Positions 37,322 to 45,401 of a DNA stretch of 64,000 bases are shown here, in pieces (positions within the stretch are counted from its first letter, which is position 1; each line of letters begins with the position of its first letter). The notes beneath the pieces are model-generated. The model had not been told where the DNA came from and did not search any database. It saw only the letters and a program-made list of their open reading frames with translations. The stretch is from Eudoraea chungangensis (GTDB lineage: Bacteria > Bacteroidota > Bacteroidia > Flavobacteriales > Flavobacteriaceae). The position numbers were made by a program, and so were the translations under genes. The DNA lies in NCBI RefSeq assembly GCF_029360665.1, contig NZ_JARDUB010000003.1:62001-126000 (forward strand), in the 5' to 3' direction.

Positions 37322-37800
37322 AAAGTTCCATCTTTGAGGCAACAGTCAACAATAATAGTACGCTGATAATACCCCCCTTGATTGGTATATCTTTCAAAGA
37401 AAAAGATATCAATAGGGTTAGGGTTTGGATACGATTTAAGGAAAAAGAAGTCTCTTTTTACGCCGCCTTACAAAAACGGCAGAAGTATTTTTTTATTTGG
37501 TTTGGAAAGAGACATCAAAAAGCCTTAAATCTCTATCCTAATGATTATTTTGAGGTGCAACTTTTTCAGGACAATTCCATCTATGGAGTAGAAATGCCAG
37601 TTGAATTAAAAGTCGTATTTGAGAGTGATCCAGAAGCCTTTAAACATTTTGAAGCCTTAAGTATGGGTAAAATAAGATCTATAATCTATAGTATTGAGCG
37701 ACTAAAAAAATCAGATTCACGTCTAGATAAGGGTATTTTAATGAGCAGACGGCTTAAAATGGGAATAAGGGATGTTAAACTTTTATTTAAATCAATCTGA
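37318..37800 (+). CDS. YdeI/OmdA-like small protein
   Basis: The 160-residue protein has no signal peptide or membrane segment. Its beta-rich N-terminal part is reminiscent of DUF1905, and its C-terminal part (ALSMGKIRSIIYSIERLKKSD, then RRLKMGIRDVKLLFK) resembles the YdeI/OmpD-associated helical tail. I am not certain of the family. The start is TTG, overlapping the stop of the hydrolase-OsmC gene as TTGA, which indicates translational coupling. The shared transcript suggests a link to peroxide handling, but no catalytic residue supports this. Confidence 0.68.
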   Translation: MKSSIFEATVNNNSTLIIPPLIGISFKEKDINRVRVWIRFKEKEVSFYAALQKRQKYFFIWFGKRHQKALNLYPNDYFEVQLFQDNSIYGVEMPVELKVVFESDPEAFKHFEALSMGKIRSIIYSIERLKKSDSRLDKGILMSRRLKMGIRDVKLLFKSI

Positions 37801-37807
37801 GTTGCAT

Positions 37808-37839
37808 TTTGACTTAACCTTGAATATATTGTAACTTTC
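37808..37839 (+). promoter_or_regulatory. Promoter of the superoxide dismutase gene
   Basis: TTTG (37808-37811) and TAACTTTC (37832-37839) are separated by 20 bases and fit the Bacteroidota -33/-7 pattern with one mismatch. The start codon is 27 bases downstream. Confidence 0.6.
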
Positions 37840-37865
37840 ACATCTAAACATTTAAAATTATACCT

Positions 37866-38447
37866 ATGAAAAAAATACAACTTGTTGGACTTAGCTTGGT
37901 TCTTGCTTTATCGTATCAGTGTAAGGAGGCTAAAAAAGAAACGAAAGAAGAAGCCGTTAAGGAAATTGAAGAAACTATTGAAGTAGTAGAAGAAGTAGAA
38001 GTAATTACCTTCAAAATGGAGTCGAAAAGTGGTAGTAATGTTGAGGGAGAAGTGACTTTTACTGAAAAGGATGGGATGATAAGTATGTCTGCCCTTTTAA
38101 GCGGTCTAACGGAAGGAGAGCATGCTATTCATATTCATGAAAAAGCAGATTGTTCTTCGGATGATGGGAAATCTACCGGAGGACATTGGAATCCTACCCA
38201 TGAACCACATGGTAAATGGGGCAATCCAGAAGGATACCACAAGGGAGATATTGGAAATTTTACCGCAGATGCTGATGGAAATGCAGAGGTTATTCATAGT
38301 ACCGATGAATGGTGTATTGGTTGCGAAGATGAAGCCAAAAATATTGTTGGGAAAGCCGTTATTGTGCATCAAGGAGTGGATGATTTTACCTCACAACCTA
38401 GCGGAGCTGCTGGGGCAAGAGTTAGTTGTACCGGAATTATTCAATAG
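37866..38447 (+). CDS. sodC: Cu/Zn superoxide dismutase, lipoprotein form
   Basis: The 193-residue enzyme converts superoxide to oxygen and hydrogen peroxide. A lipoprotein signal ends at Cys19 (LALSYQC). It is followed by a Lys/Glu-rich linker of about 25 residues that should hold the domain away from the membrane. The SodC core has HAIHIHEKADC, GGHWNPTHEPHGKWG and VIVHQGVDDFTSQPSG, which supply the copper and zinc histidines, and a disulfide-type Cys pair. Gene order suggests an oxidative-stress neighbourhood with the OsmC fusion upstream. A terminator hairpin closes the unit. Confidence 0.93.
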   Translation: MKKIQLVGLSLVLALSYQCKEAKKETKEEAVKEIEETIEVVEEVEVITFKMESKSGSNVEGEVTFTEKDGMISMSALLSGLTEGEHAIHIHEKADCSSDDGKSTGGHWNPTHEPHGKWGNPEGYHKGDIGNFTADADGNAEVIHSTDEWCIGCEDEAKNIVGKAVIVHQGVDDFTSQPSGAAGARVSCTGIIQ

Positions 38448-38470
38448 TTTTAGGTACATTAGGAATAAGG

Positions 38471-38494
38471 CCGTCTTTTTAGGCGGTTTTTTTT
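38471..38494 (+). terminator. Rho-independent terminator after sodC
   Basis: CCGTC (38471-38475) pairs with GGCGG (38482-38486), including one G-U pair, around a six-base loop. Eight T residues follow directly. It lies 24 bases after the sodC stop. Confidence 0.82.
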
Positions 38495-38664
38495 GCGCCT
38501 ATTCTATTTTTAATAATTATTTCCCAATTTAACCACCTAAATTAATCAATTAGACACTATAAATGGATTTTGTGCAAATTTCCAATTTTGTCCACTAAAA
38601 AAAAGCATCCCTTTTAAAAATTGCATAATTTCACCGAGATTAGAACTGCAAAAGGTTTAAGCAT

Positions 38665-39858
38665 ATGAATCCCTCAGCCATCGGTTGGATTGATAAATTT
38701 GGATACCTTGTTAAAGATTCCCAAGATGTCTTCAAAGATTTTTGGGATTTATACGGGGGACTTAAGAAGGCAGGATTCGTCTACGGATTGAATGTAAAAA
38801 TCCCGCGTTTTATCACCCCAGAACATGTTTTATCTGAGGATGAAAAGGCCAAAATAAACCTTGTCACTGCCCTATATTTCACCTATAAACTAGAAAAGGG
38901 AGAGGAGGAGTTTGATGTATTCTTAAAAGAAGTATTTGGTTTCTACAAAGAATTAAACGTAAGTAGTCTAAGCCTTTATCAAAAAATCTTTAGTGGCAAT
39001 AAGATTTCTTCACGTCTGGAAAGCCTTATAGATTCCAGAGTTTTTCTGGAGGCGAATATCTTAACCAAAACATTTAATAGTAACATAACCAACTCCTTGT
39101 TATTTATAGACGTACTCACTTTTAAGTATTTCCTGCGTGGAGGAAAAAAGCTTACAGATCATGCAAAGCGTTTGGAATATCTTACGATTAACATTACCTA
39201 TCACGCACTTAGCTCCAAGCAAAAAAATAAAACCGATGAACGCCTTGCTCATCTCTTTGCCACTTCTTTGAGTTTTATAGACAGTGAGCAAAAGGATTTT
39301 GACGGGGCCTACAGAAAAAAACTTCTTAACAATACCATGGTTTGGGAGAATAAGTATTTTTTGGATGTAGCCTGTTTGGCTATTTGGGAAGATAATAAAA
39401 TGGATTCTCAGGAATCACTATTTATTCATAGCCTTGGAAAGGATTTAGGTTTTACATCTAAAGAGGTAAATAGGTCATTAGAAGAGATTAATTCCTTTTT
39501 CACAAAGAATGTCTCCACTATTCGTTTTTTAAAAGATAGCAATCTTGCTATTCAATTCTATGACGGGATGGCCGTGTTGGTGAACAGACTCATCATACGC
39601 AATAATAAACGCTTACAAAAGGAGCTTTCGGACAGCAAAGAACTGGTGCTTCTATTATCTAAATCGACAAGAAAAGAACTCAGTATTGAGGAGAAAAAAA
39701 AGGTGCAAAATCAGTTGTTAGATATCTTTAAAAGCATACCCTCCCTTGCTATATTTTTGCTTCCTGGCGGGGCCGTTTTATTACCAATTTTTATTAAACT
39801 AATTCCGAAGCTACTACCTTCCGCATTTGATGACAATAGAGTGGAAAATTCGGAGTAA
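38665..39858 (+). CDS. LETM1-related protein
   Basis: The 397-residue protein resembles a family that Flavobacteria annotations call LETM1-related biofilm-associated protein. It is mostly helical. Near the C-terminus it has RKELSIEEKKKVQNQLLDIFK, then a hydrophobic stretch SLAIFLLPGGAVLLPIFIKLIPKLLP (about 358-383) like the LETM1 region, and a short acidic tail. No signal peptide is present. A membrane-associated function in cation homeostasis or biofilm formation is only suggested by the name of the family. It is transcribed alone, convergent with the LytTR operon. Confidence 0.72.
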   Translation: MNPSAIGWIDKFGYLVKDSQDVFKDFWDLYGGLKKAGFVYGLNVKIPRFITPEHVLSEDEKAKINLVTALYFTYKLEKGEEEFDVFLKEVFGFYKELNVSSLSLYQKIFSGNKISSRLESLIDSRVFLEANILTKTFNSNITNSLLFIDVLTFKYFLRGGKKLTDHAKRLEYLTINITYHALSSKQKNKTDERLAHLFATSLSFIDSEQKDFDGAYRKKLLNNTMVWENKYFLDVACLAIWEDNKMDSQESLFIHSLGKDLGFTSKEVNRSLEEINSFFTKNVSTIRFLKDSNLAIQFYDGMAVLVNRLIIRNNKRLQKELSDSKELVLLLSKSTRKELSIEEKKKVQNQLLDIFKSIPSLAIFLLPGGAVLLPIFIKLIPKLLPSAFDDNRVENSE

Positions 39859-39932
39859 ATTATATTATTTTTTACTATAAGAAAAATCTATGGTAGATGT
39901 TAAACAACTGTAATTCAGTAATTAAAAGTTCT

Positions 39933-40688
39933 TTATTCCAACCATAACTTAAAGTCCTTTACGCGTTCTCTACTAACGATAACTTCTTGGTCGGAATACC
40001 TGTTTAGTTTAATGATTAGCCTGGAATTAGCGTAAGAAATGATGTCTTTTATATGGTTAATATTGACAAAGAATTTTCTGCTAATTCTAAAAAATGTCTT
40101 TGGTTCTAATTCATTTTCCAGCTGCTCTAGAGTTGTATCAAGGAGATAATTCCTGCCTTCCGTAGTGGCCATATAGGTACCCTTATTTTCGCTGTAAAAA
40201 CATTCAATCTCATCCGTATTTACAATTTTTAAATGTTGCCCTAATCGAATAGTAAATCTTTGTTTAAAACTTCTTTCCAGGGGGTGAACCAATAACTTCT
40301 TGATATCCTCAAAATCTACGGATATGGGCTTAGAGGAAGGGGTTCTACTCTTGTATTTAGATACGGCTACCTCCAATTCTTCATCATCAATTGGTTTTAA
40401 TAAATAGTCAATACTGTTAAGCTTAAAAGCCTGAAGGGCGTATTCGTCATAAGCCGTCGTAAAGATAATAGCGCTTTGTACGTCAACAACATCAAATATT
40501 TCAAAAGATAGTCCGTCTGACAATTGAATATCAAGAAATATCAGATCGGGTTGCTGATTTACCTGAAACCAACTTACTGCTTCTTCAACGGAATGGAGCA
40601 TGGTAGATACTTGCACATCTAATTCTGCTAGCAGCCTGCACAGTCTTCTGGCTGCAGGTTTTTCATCCTCAATAATAATAACATTCAT
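39933..40688 (-). CDS. LytTR-type response regulator
   Basis: The 251-residue protein has a receiver domain at residues 1-115 with the acidic pair in IIIEDEKPAARRL, phosphate-accepting Asp53 in LIFLDIQLSDG, Thr in FTTAYDEYAL and Lys in DYLLKPIDDEEL. A LytTR DNA-binding domain at about 145-250 has FTIRLGQHLKIVNTDEIECF and FFRISRKFFVNINHI. It is the last gene of an operon with a LytS-type kinase and three 2TM proteins, and is the likely output of that kinase. Target promoters are unknown; self-regulation is common in such systems. Confidence 0.93.
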   Translation of the reverse strand: MNVIIIEDEKPAARRLCRLLAELDVQVSTMLHSVEEAVSWFQVNQQPDLIFLDIQLSDGLSFEIFDVVDVQSAIIFTTAYDEYALQAFKLNSIDYLLKPIDDEELEVAVSKYKSRTPSSKPISVDFEDIKKLLVHPLERSFKQRFTIRLGQHLKIVNTDEIECFYSENKGTYMATTEGRNYLLDTTLEQLENELEPKTFFRISRKFFVNINHIKDIISYANSRLIIKLNRYSDQEVIVSRERVKDFKLWLE

Positions 40689-40733
40689 ACTATTTATCCT
40701 ATTATTTTGTGATTCAATAATCGCTTAACTTCG

Positions 40734-41051
40734 TTATTTGTACTTATCTGCTTCTTTTTTGTCTTTCTCAATATACTTCTGTATTTGCCGCTCTTCCCAC
40801 CTCTTTCCAAAAAAAGGGTTGTAATTAAATACAAATGCTGCGTGGGCCGCAAGGCCAATGCCCCAAAATATAGAGGTAAAAAAACTAGAAAACTCCCAAA
40901 ACTGCTCCCCATTGCTAGATTTGCTAATAAAAACATTTACCAATATAAAGACATTAATCACTATATATACCGCTAGATGAATATAAAAGCCTTTTATTTC
41001 TTCCACGCGTTTTTTAGCTCGTTCTAATTTATCTGCATTATAATCTTCCAT
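40734..41051 (-). CDS. 2TM-domain membrane protein (third free-standing copy)
   Basis: From ATG at 41051 the product is 105 residues. A longer start at 41078 would add nine residues and overlap the gene before it. It has the 2TM layout: an amphipathic N-terminal helix (LERAKKRVEEIKGFYIHLAVY), two membrane helices with a W-F/S-GIGLAAHAAFVFN core, and the cytoplasmic tail KRWEERQIQKYIEK. The same pattern occurs in the two genes upstream and in the C-terminal part of the kinase. It probably sits in the inner membrane as a partner or ligand of the kinase. No enzyme motif is present. Confidence 0.82.
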   Translation of the reverse strand: MEDYNADKLERAKKRVEEIKGFYIHLAVYIVINVFILVNVFISKSSNGEQFWEFSSFFTSIFWGIGLAAHAAFVFNYNPFFGKRWEERQIQKYIEKDKKEADKYK

Positions 41052-41068
41052 AATATTCTCTTTTAAAG

Positions 41069-41371
41069 TTACTCCCATCGGTTTTGGTTTTCATCTTCTC
41101 CCATTATCTCATTAATCTTTCTTTCTTCCCAGTTTTTTCCAAAAAATGGATTTAGATTGAAAGTATTAATCGCATGAAAAAATACCCCTATCCCCCAACC
41201 AAAAGCGGCCCATAGAAACCACATATAGCGCCATTCGTTAGTCCAATAGTTAATTCCTGCCAAAACAGATATAACCAATACATAAGAGAATAAATTACCA
41301 TAGAATTTCTTTAATTCCTCTACTCGCTCTTTTGCTCTTATATATTTTGATTCTTTATCCCAGCTTTCCAT
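41069..41371 (-). CDS. 2TM-domain membrane protein (second free-standing copy)
   Basis: The 100-residue protein starts MESWDKESKYIRAKERVEEL. Two membrane helices follow: LFSYVLVISVLAGINYW, and a second one within FLWAAFGWGIGVFFHAINTF. The tail is NWEERKINEIMGED. The AKERV start, GWGIG turn and WEERKI tail are shared with its neighbours. It lies between two other 2TM genes in the LytTR operon, 49 bases after the preceding gene. A signalling or scaffold role in the membrane is inferred from the operon. Confidence 0.84.
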   Translation of the reverse strand: MESWDKESKYIRAKERVEELKKFYGNLFSYVLVISVLAGINYWTNEWRYMWFLWAAFGWGIGVFFHAINTFNLNPFFGKNWEERKINEIMGEDENQNRWE

Positions 41372-41420
41372 TTTTATAGATTCTTTTGATTTATTTTAGT
41401 GTTTTGCAATCCGCGATGGC

Positions 41421-41702
41421 TTAAAAGTTACTATCGCGCATTAGTTCATTTATTTTGCGCTCTTCCCATTGCCTACCCCATAATGGATCTATCCCTTTAG
41501 ATGCCATGTATTTCATGATTAGACCGAAGCCCCATCCCAGAGTTGGAAATATGGCCCATGGGAAACCTGTGGTCTGATAATTAATGTACCAAAGCAAGGG
41601 AATTATAATCATATATACCGAGGCGCTAATAAAAAAGCCTTTCAACGCATCAACTCTTTCTTTTGCTCTTTTGTAACTTGTTTCTTTTGATGTTGTTTTC
41701 AT
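41421..41702 (-). CDS. 2TM-domain membrane protein (first free-standing copy)
   Basis: The 93-residue protein is the shortest of the set. It has TSYKRAKERVDALKGFFI, helices around YMIIIPLLWYINYQT and WAIFPTLGWGFGLIMKYMA, and the tail RQWEERKINELMRDSNF. Wording such as RVDALKGFF and TTGFPWAIFP is closest to the kinase C-terminal copy (RVDAIKGFY, TTDFPWSIFP), so the two probably separated most recently. It lies 99 bases after the kinase gene. Confidence 0.84.
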   Translation of the reverse strand: MKTTSKETSYKRAKERVDALKGFFISASVYMIIIPLLWYINYQTTGFPWAIFPTLGWGFGLIMKYMASKGIDPLWGRQWEERKINELMRDSNF

Positions 41703-41801
41703 GGTTTTGTTTTAATTTAATAACACTCCAAAATTGATAATTCTTTAAGGAGATTTAAAAAATAAACTCCTGAGTTGTACTTTTTGCTAGATGAGTTGTA
41801 T

Positions 41802-43133
41802 TTAGAAATCCTCTTTCTCCATCAACTCTTTAATCTTTTTATCCTGCCAACTCTTCCCCCACAAAGGATTGTATCCATAGGCCTCCATACCATGTGCAAT
41901 GAGTCCAATTCCCCATCCAATAGCCGGAAAAATTGACCATGGGAAATCAGTAGTACGAAAATTTAGCCAAACCAAAAAAGGTATTATCAAACAGTAAGAA
42001 ATTAAATTTCCATAAAACCCTTTAATAGCATCTACCCTTTCCTTAGCCTTTTGATATCTTTTATCTCTGATATAAGTCTTTTGGGTTTCTTTCATATTTA
42101 ACTGCCTTGTAAGCATAGGAAGCGCCACGGTAAATTCCTTATCTGTTTTTTCAATTTTAACTTCCCTGTTAGAAAGAATACTATACCGTTGCTGAATATT
42201 TCTAAGACCTACTCCACTGCTTTTTTTAACCACTTGTTTTTCCTGTAAATTATTTTTAACCAAAAGTCTTCCACGTACTTCGCTCACCTCTATACGCAGG
42301 GGCTTACTGCTGGTAACAACATTGTGCTTTACAGCATTTTCCAATAACAATTGTAGAGACAAAGGAACAATTTTAGCGTCAGGATTACTCGCATTTTCCG
42401 GAATGACAAAAACAATACTATCTTCAAATCGCATTTTTAATAGTCTTACATAGGTTTTGGCGAACTGTAATTCCTCATCTACGGTAACCAAATCTTTATT
42501 TTTCTGTTCTAGCACATAGCGATACACCTTTGATAAGGAAGTGGTAAATTTTTGGGCTTGCCCAGGATCCTCTTCAATCAGGCTAGTAAGAACATTTAAA
42601 CTGTTAAAAAGAAAATGCGGGTCTAATTGGTTTTTTAGAGCATCGAATTTCGCAGAGGCCGTGCCGGCAATAATCTTTTGTTCCTTAACTTTTTTGTCTT
42701 GAAGAGATCTATAAAAGTAAATAGCGTGAAAAAAAACTGTGACGACAATGGTTATGATTAGTGCAAAAATGTAATAGATGGTCCTCTCGTTTTCAACAAA
42801 AGTATCCCAACTATAGCCCTCGTATCCCATCTTCAATAATATCCGAATCCAAAAAATACCCAGCATAGTGAGTATTACGGAGCCTAAAGCACCGATAATT
42901 AACCGATACTTCTCCCACTTTTTCCACTGAACCTTTTTATTAAGGAAATTAAAATAACTTTTATTTATGATGGTCAGTACTATGGAGTAAGTCATATTAT
43001 ATAGAATTTCTGTCCAAAAATTCTGGCCAAACTCTATGTGTCCGTTAGAGAAATACTCTATCGCTATAAAAATCACCGAGAGGATTAGTCCAATGACAAT
43101 ACCTACCCTTAACATCTTAACAAAGTCTTTCAT
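41802..43133 (-). CDS. LytS-type sensor histidine kinase with C-terminal 2TM domain
   Basis: The 443-residue kinase has four N-terminal membrane helices (about 8-26, 40-57, 78-98, 118-140). A His_kinase module follows with His173 in LDPHFLFNSLNVLTSLI, an N-box-like LLLENAVKHNVV and a G-box GVGLRNIQQRY. From about residue 357 a complete 2TM domain is fused (YQKAKERVDAIKGFY, FPAIGWGIGLIAHG, WQDKKIKELM). The catalytic core is thus held between two membrane parts. It should phosphorylate the LytTR regulator at the end of the operon. No extracellular sensor domain is evident, so it may sense the membrane or the small 2TM proteins. Confidence 0.9.
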   Translation of the reverse strand: MKDFVKMLRVGIVIGLILSVIFIAIEYFSNGHIEFGQNFWTEILYNMTYSIVLTIINKSYFNFLNKKVQWKKWEKYRLIIGALGSVILTMLGIFWIRILLKMGYEGYSWDTFVENERTIYYIFALIITIVVTVFFHAIYFYRSLQDKKVKEQKIIAGTASAKFDALKNQLDPHFLFNSLNVLTSLIEEDPGQAQKFTTSLSKVYRYVLEQKNKDLVTVDEELQFAKTYVRLLKMRFEDSIVFVIPENASNPDAKIVPLSLQLLLENAVKHNVVTSSKPLRIEVSEVRGRLLVKNNLQEKQVVKKSSGVGLRNIQQRYSILSNREVKIEKTDKEFTVALPMLTRQLNMKETQKTYIRDKRYQKAKERVDAIKGFYGNLISYCLIIPFLVWLNFRTTDFPWSIFPAIGWGIGLIAHGMEAYGYNPLWGKSWQDKKIKELMEKEDF

Positions 43134-43147
43134 AATTCGCAGCTTAG

Positions 43148-43795
43148 TTACTGTTTATTTTTGTGATTGATTTGAAGATTGCAGCCTTCTAAAACATATT
43201 CCGCACGGTGTTTTCCCCAATTAGGATGATAGTCTCCCTTTGGTTTAAAGTTAGTAAAAAGTTCTAAAGAACGCTTTATTTCCAAACAGTACAGACTTGT
43301 ATCCTTTCCGAAATACCTCGCGGTTCCCATGTCCCATTCTGCCTTGCTTAACACCACTCTGGGGTTCATTGGTTCTAATGCTAAGACTTTGTCGTACAGG
43401 GCAGTGTTTTTTGCTGCCAAAGTAGGGCCATAGCTTGCACCATCAAAAGCAATCCAAGCTGTATTAATTAGAGCTTGCTGTATTAGTATCTCTGCATTAT
43501 TGGGGGATATCATCTTCGCGGTATTTAAATATTCCTGTGCCTTTTCTAATTGCAGACTTAATTTATTTTCATCTTTTTCTCCAAAAGATAATAATGTATT
43601 TATATGTGCCACGTAGTAGTAAGGAAGCCAATTCTCTAATTCTACCATCGCAATTCTCTCAAAAAGGTTAGCCGCTTCCCTGGGCATATCATTCTTCCAT
43701 AGTAAAAATGCCTTATCCATTCCTTCCGAATAACGATCTTGACCCCATAAGCCTATGGTAATAAAAAGGCCAAATACTACTAAAAATTTTTTCAT
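43148..43795 (-). CDS. Secreted TPR-like protein heading the 2TM/LytTR operon
   Basis: The 215-residue protein has a signal peptide (MKKFLVVFGLFITIGLWGQ). Its helical repeats resemble tetratricopeptides (MDKAFLLWKNDMPREAANLFERI, LEKAQEYLNTAKMISPNNAEI, then ALYDKVLALEPMNPRVVLSKA). The stop is 14 bases before the kinase gene, so it is the first gene of the operon. A periplasmic protein-binding role is likely. It could present a signal to the membrane-bound kinase, although nothing in the sequence shows that directly. Confidence 0.78.
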   Translation of the reverse strand: MKKFLVVFGLFITIGLWGQDRYSEGMDKAFLLWKNDMPREAANLFERIAMVELENWLPYYYVAHINTLLSFGEKDENKLSLQLEKAQEYLNTAKMISPNNAEILIQQALINTAWIAFDGASYGPTLAAKNTALYDKVLALEPMNPRVVLSKAEWDMGTARYFGKDTSLYCLEIKRSLELFTNFKPKGDYHPNWGKHRAEYVLEGCNLQINHKNKQ

Positions 43796-43867
43796 TGTAT
43801 CTTGTTTTTTGAATATTTCATCAAATATGAAAGATAAACTAACCCTTATTAAAAAAAAGATACCCAG

Positions 43868-43899
43868 TTGTTATATTCCTAGGACAAATTGTATTTTCG
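43868..43899 (+). promoter_or_regulatory. Promoter of the DUF3179 gene
   Basis: TTG (43868-43870) and TATTTTCG (43892-43899) are separated by 21 bases. The -7 box differs from TAnnTTTG by one base. The start codon is 27 bases downstream. Confidence 0.5.
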
Positions 43900-43926
43900 A
43901 TATTATTTAGATTCTACCTAATATCT

Positions 43927-44688
43927 ATGATGCTGAAAAAAATATTCTCTAGCCTTGTGGCAGTTCTTGCAAGTATTGTCGCAATTAGTCAAAGGCCAAG
44001 TGCCCTTAATAACGGCAAATTTATGCAGGATAATGAGAGCAAATTCCTTTATGGAGGTGAATTGCAGAATCAGAATTTTGTGATTAATAACTTAGAACTT
44101 AAACCGGAACAGTTTCACTATGGACTTGGACGAGAGGCCTTTCCGGCACTTATTAAGCCCGAGTTTGAGTCTGTAGAAGAAGCAAATAAACATTGGAAAG
44201 ATTCAGATCGTTTTTTGGTGGCATATTCTGGCAATGACGTAAAGGCGTACTCCATAAAGGATTTAACCAGACACGAAGTAGTTAATGATATCCTCGACGG
44301 AGAACCCATTTTTGCAGCCTACTGTATTTTGGCAGATTTAGGCGCAATATATACCAGAACTTATAATGATAAGGTTTTTACTTTTGCCGTTAGTGGTTAT
44401 ACTTATTATGATCCTAAAATATGGAACGGTTTAGACGGCTTTGTCTTATGGGACCGGGAAACGGAAAGTTTATGGTGGCCTTTAATAGATAAAGCTGTAT
44501 CCGGGAAACTCAAGGATACCCCTCTTTTTAAGTTAGAGAAAACAAAATGGAAGGACACGAATTGGGAAGATATAAAAAGAGATTTTCCACAGGCTGAAAT
44601 ACTAATACCTAACCAGGACTTTGAAAGACCAAAAACTTGGAAACGCCATGAGAACGTAGATGATATTGTTAAAAAATATAATCGCTAA
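43927..44688 (+). CDS. DUF3179 family secreted protein
   Basis: The 253-residue protein has a signal peptide (cleavage near AISQRPS). It matches the DUF3179 layout: FLVAYSGNDVKAYSIKDLTR, then HEVVNDILDGEPIFAAYC, a beta segment ending FAVSGYTYYDP, WDRETESLWWPLIDKAVSG, and KLEKTKWKDTNWEDIKRDFP. In most members the middle carries a YCPLCGTA motif. Here it reads YCILADLGA, keeping only the first Cys, so a second thiol is missing. The family function is unknown. It is divergent from the 2TM operon. Confidence 0.8.
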   Translation: MMLKKIFSSLVAVLASIVAISQRPSALNNGKFMQDNESKFLYGGELQNQNFVINNLELKPEQFHYGLGREAFPALIKPEFESVEEANKHWKDSDRFLVAYSGNDVKAYSIKDLTRHEVVNDILDGEPIFAAYCILADLGAIYTRTYNDKVFTFAVSGYTYYDPKIWNGLDGFVLWDRETESLWWPLIDKAVSGKLKDTPLFKLEKTKWKDTNWEDIKRDFPQAEILIPNQDFERPKTWKRHENVDDIVKKYNR

Positions 44689-44752
44689 GTTTCCATTCCC
44701 CGGGCCCCATTTAAAATCCCATTTCAATCATTTAATATAGAAATTGTACCAT

Positions 44753-45361
44753 ATGTATATTCCTTCTAAATACGAAAACACAAATCTTAAAGAAGTCAAG
44801 GAATTTATCCAATTAAATGCCTTTGGCATACTAACTAGCCTAAGCAAGGGGCGGCTTTGGGCCACGCACATACCTTTGGAATTGGAAATTAGGGAAGGTA
44901 GCCCAGATGTATTAGTTGGGCATATTGCGAAAGCAAATGAACAATGGAAAGGTTTTGACAATAACCAAGAGGTTCTGTGTATATTTAATGGCCCACACAG
45001 TTACGTATCCTCATCCTGGTATGAGAAAGAAGAAGTTCCTACATGGAATTACATAGCAGTTCATGTTTATGGGACCATAAAAATTCAGAACGAAAGGGAA
45101 GTCCTTGCCGCGATGCATAGACTGGTAGATAAATATGAGAAGCATTCAAAACAACCGCTATCGTTAAAAAATCTCTCTCCAAAAACGCTAAAACAAGTTA
45201 GAGGAGTTGTAGGCTTTGAAATTAAAATAGAGGAGATAAAAGCCGCCTATAAATTATCACAAGGGCGGGAGGAAGATCATACATCTATAATTAAAGAATT
45301 AAATAATTTGAACAACCCAGCAAGTTCTAGTATAGCAAAAGAAATGCAAAAAAAACGATAG
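44753..45361 (+). CDS. PaiB-like FMN-binding protein
   Basis: From ATG at 44753 the product is 202 residues; a TTG nine bases upstream is a poorer choice. It has the split-barrel flavin-binding fold of PaiB: MYIPSKYENTNLKEVKEFIQ, FGILTSLSKGRLWATHIPLE, GHIAKANEQWKGF, then VLCIFNGPHSYVSSSWYE and VPTWNYIAVHVYGT. PaiB in Bacillus is a negative regulator of sporulation and protease genes, but in Gram-negative bacteria it is mainly a flavin protein of unknown role. It lies alone between two operons. Confidence 0.88.
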   Translation: MYIPSKYENTNLKEVKEFIQLNAFGILTSLSKGRLWATHIPLELEIREGSPDVLVGHIAKANEQWKGFDNNQEVLCIFNGPHSYVSSSWYEKEEVPTWNYIAVHVYGTIKIQNEREVLAAMHRLVDKYEKHSKQPLSLKNLSPKTLKQVRGVVGFEIKIEEIKAAYKLSQGREEDHTSIIKELNNLNNPASSSIAKEMQKKR

Positions 45362-45401
45362 TCCGCTATATGCATAACGGCATTTACTTGTTGGTTTGTA
45401 C

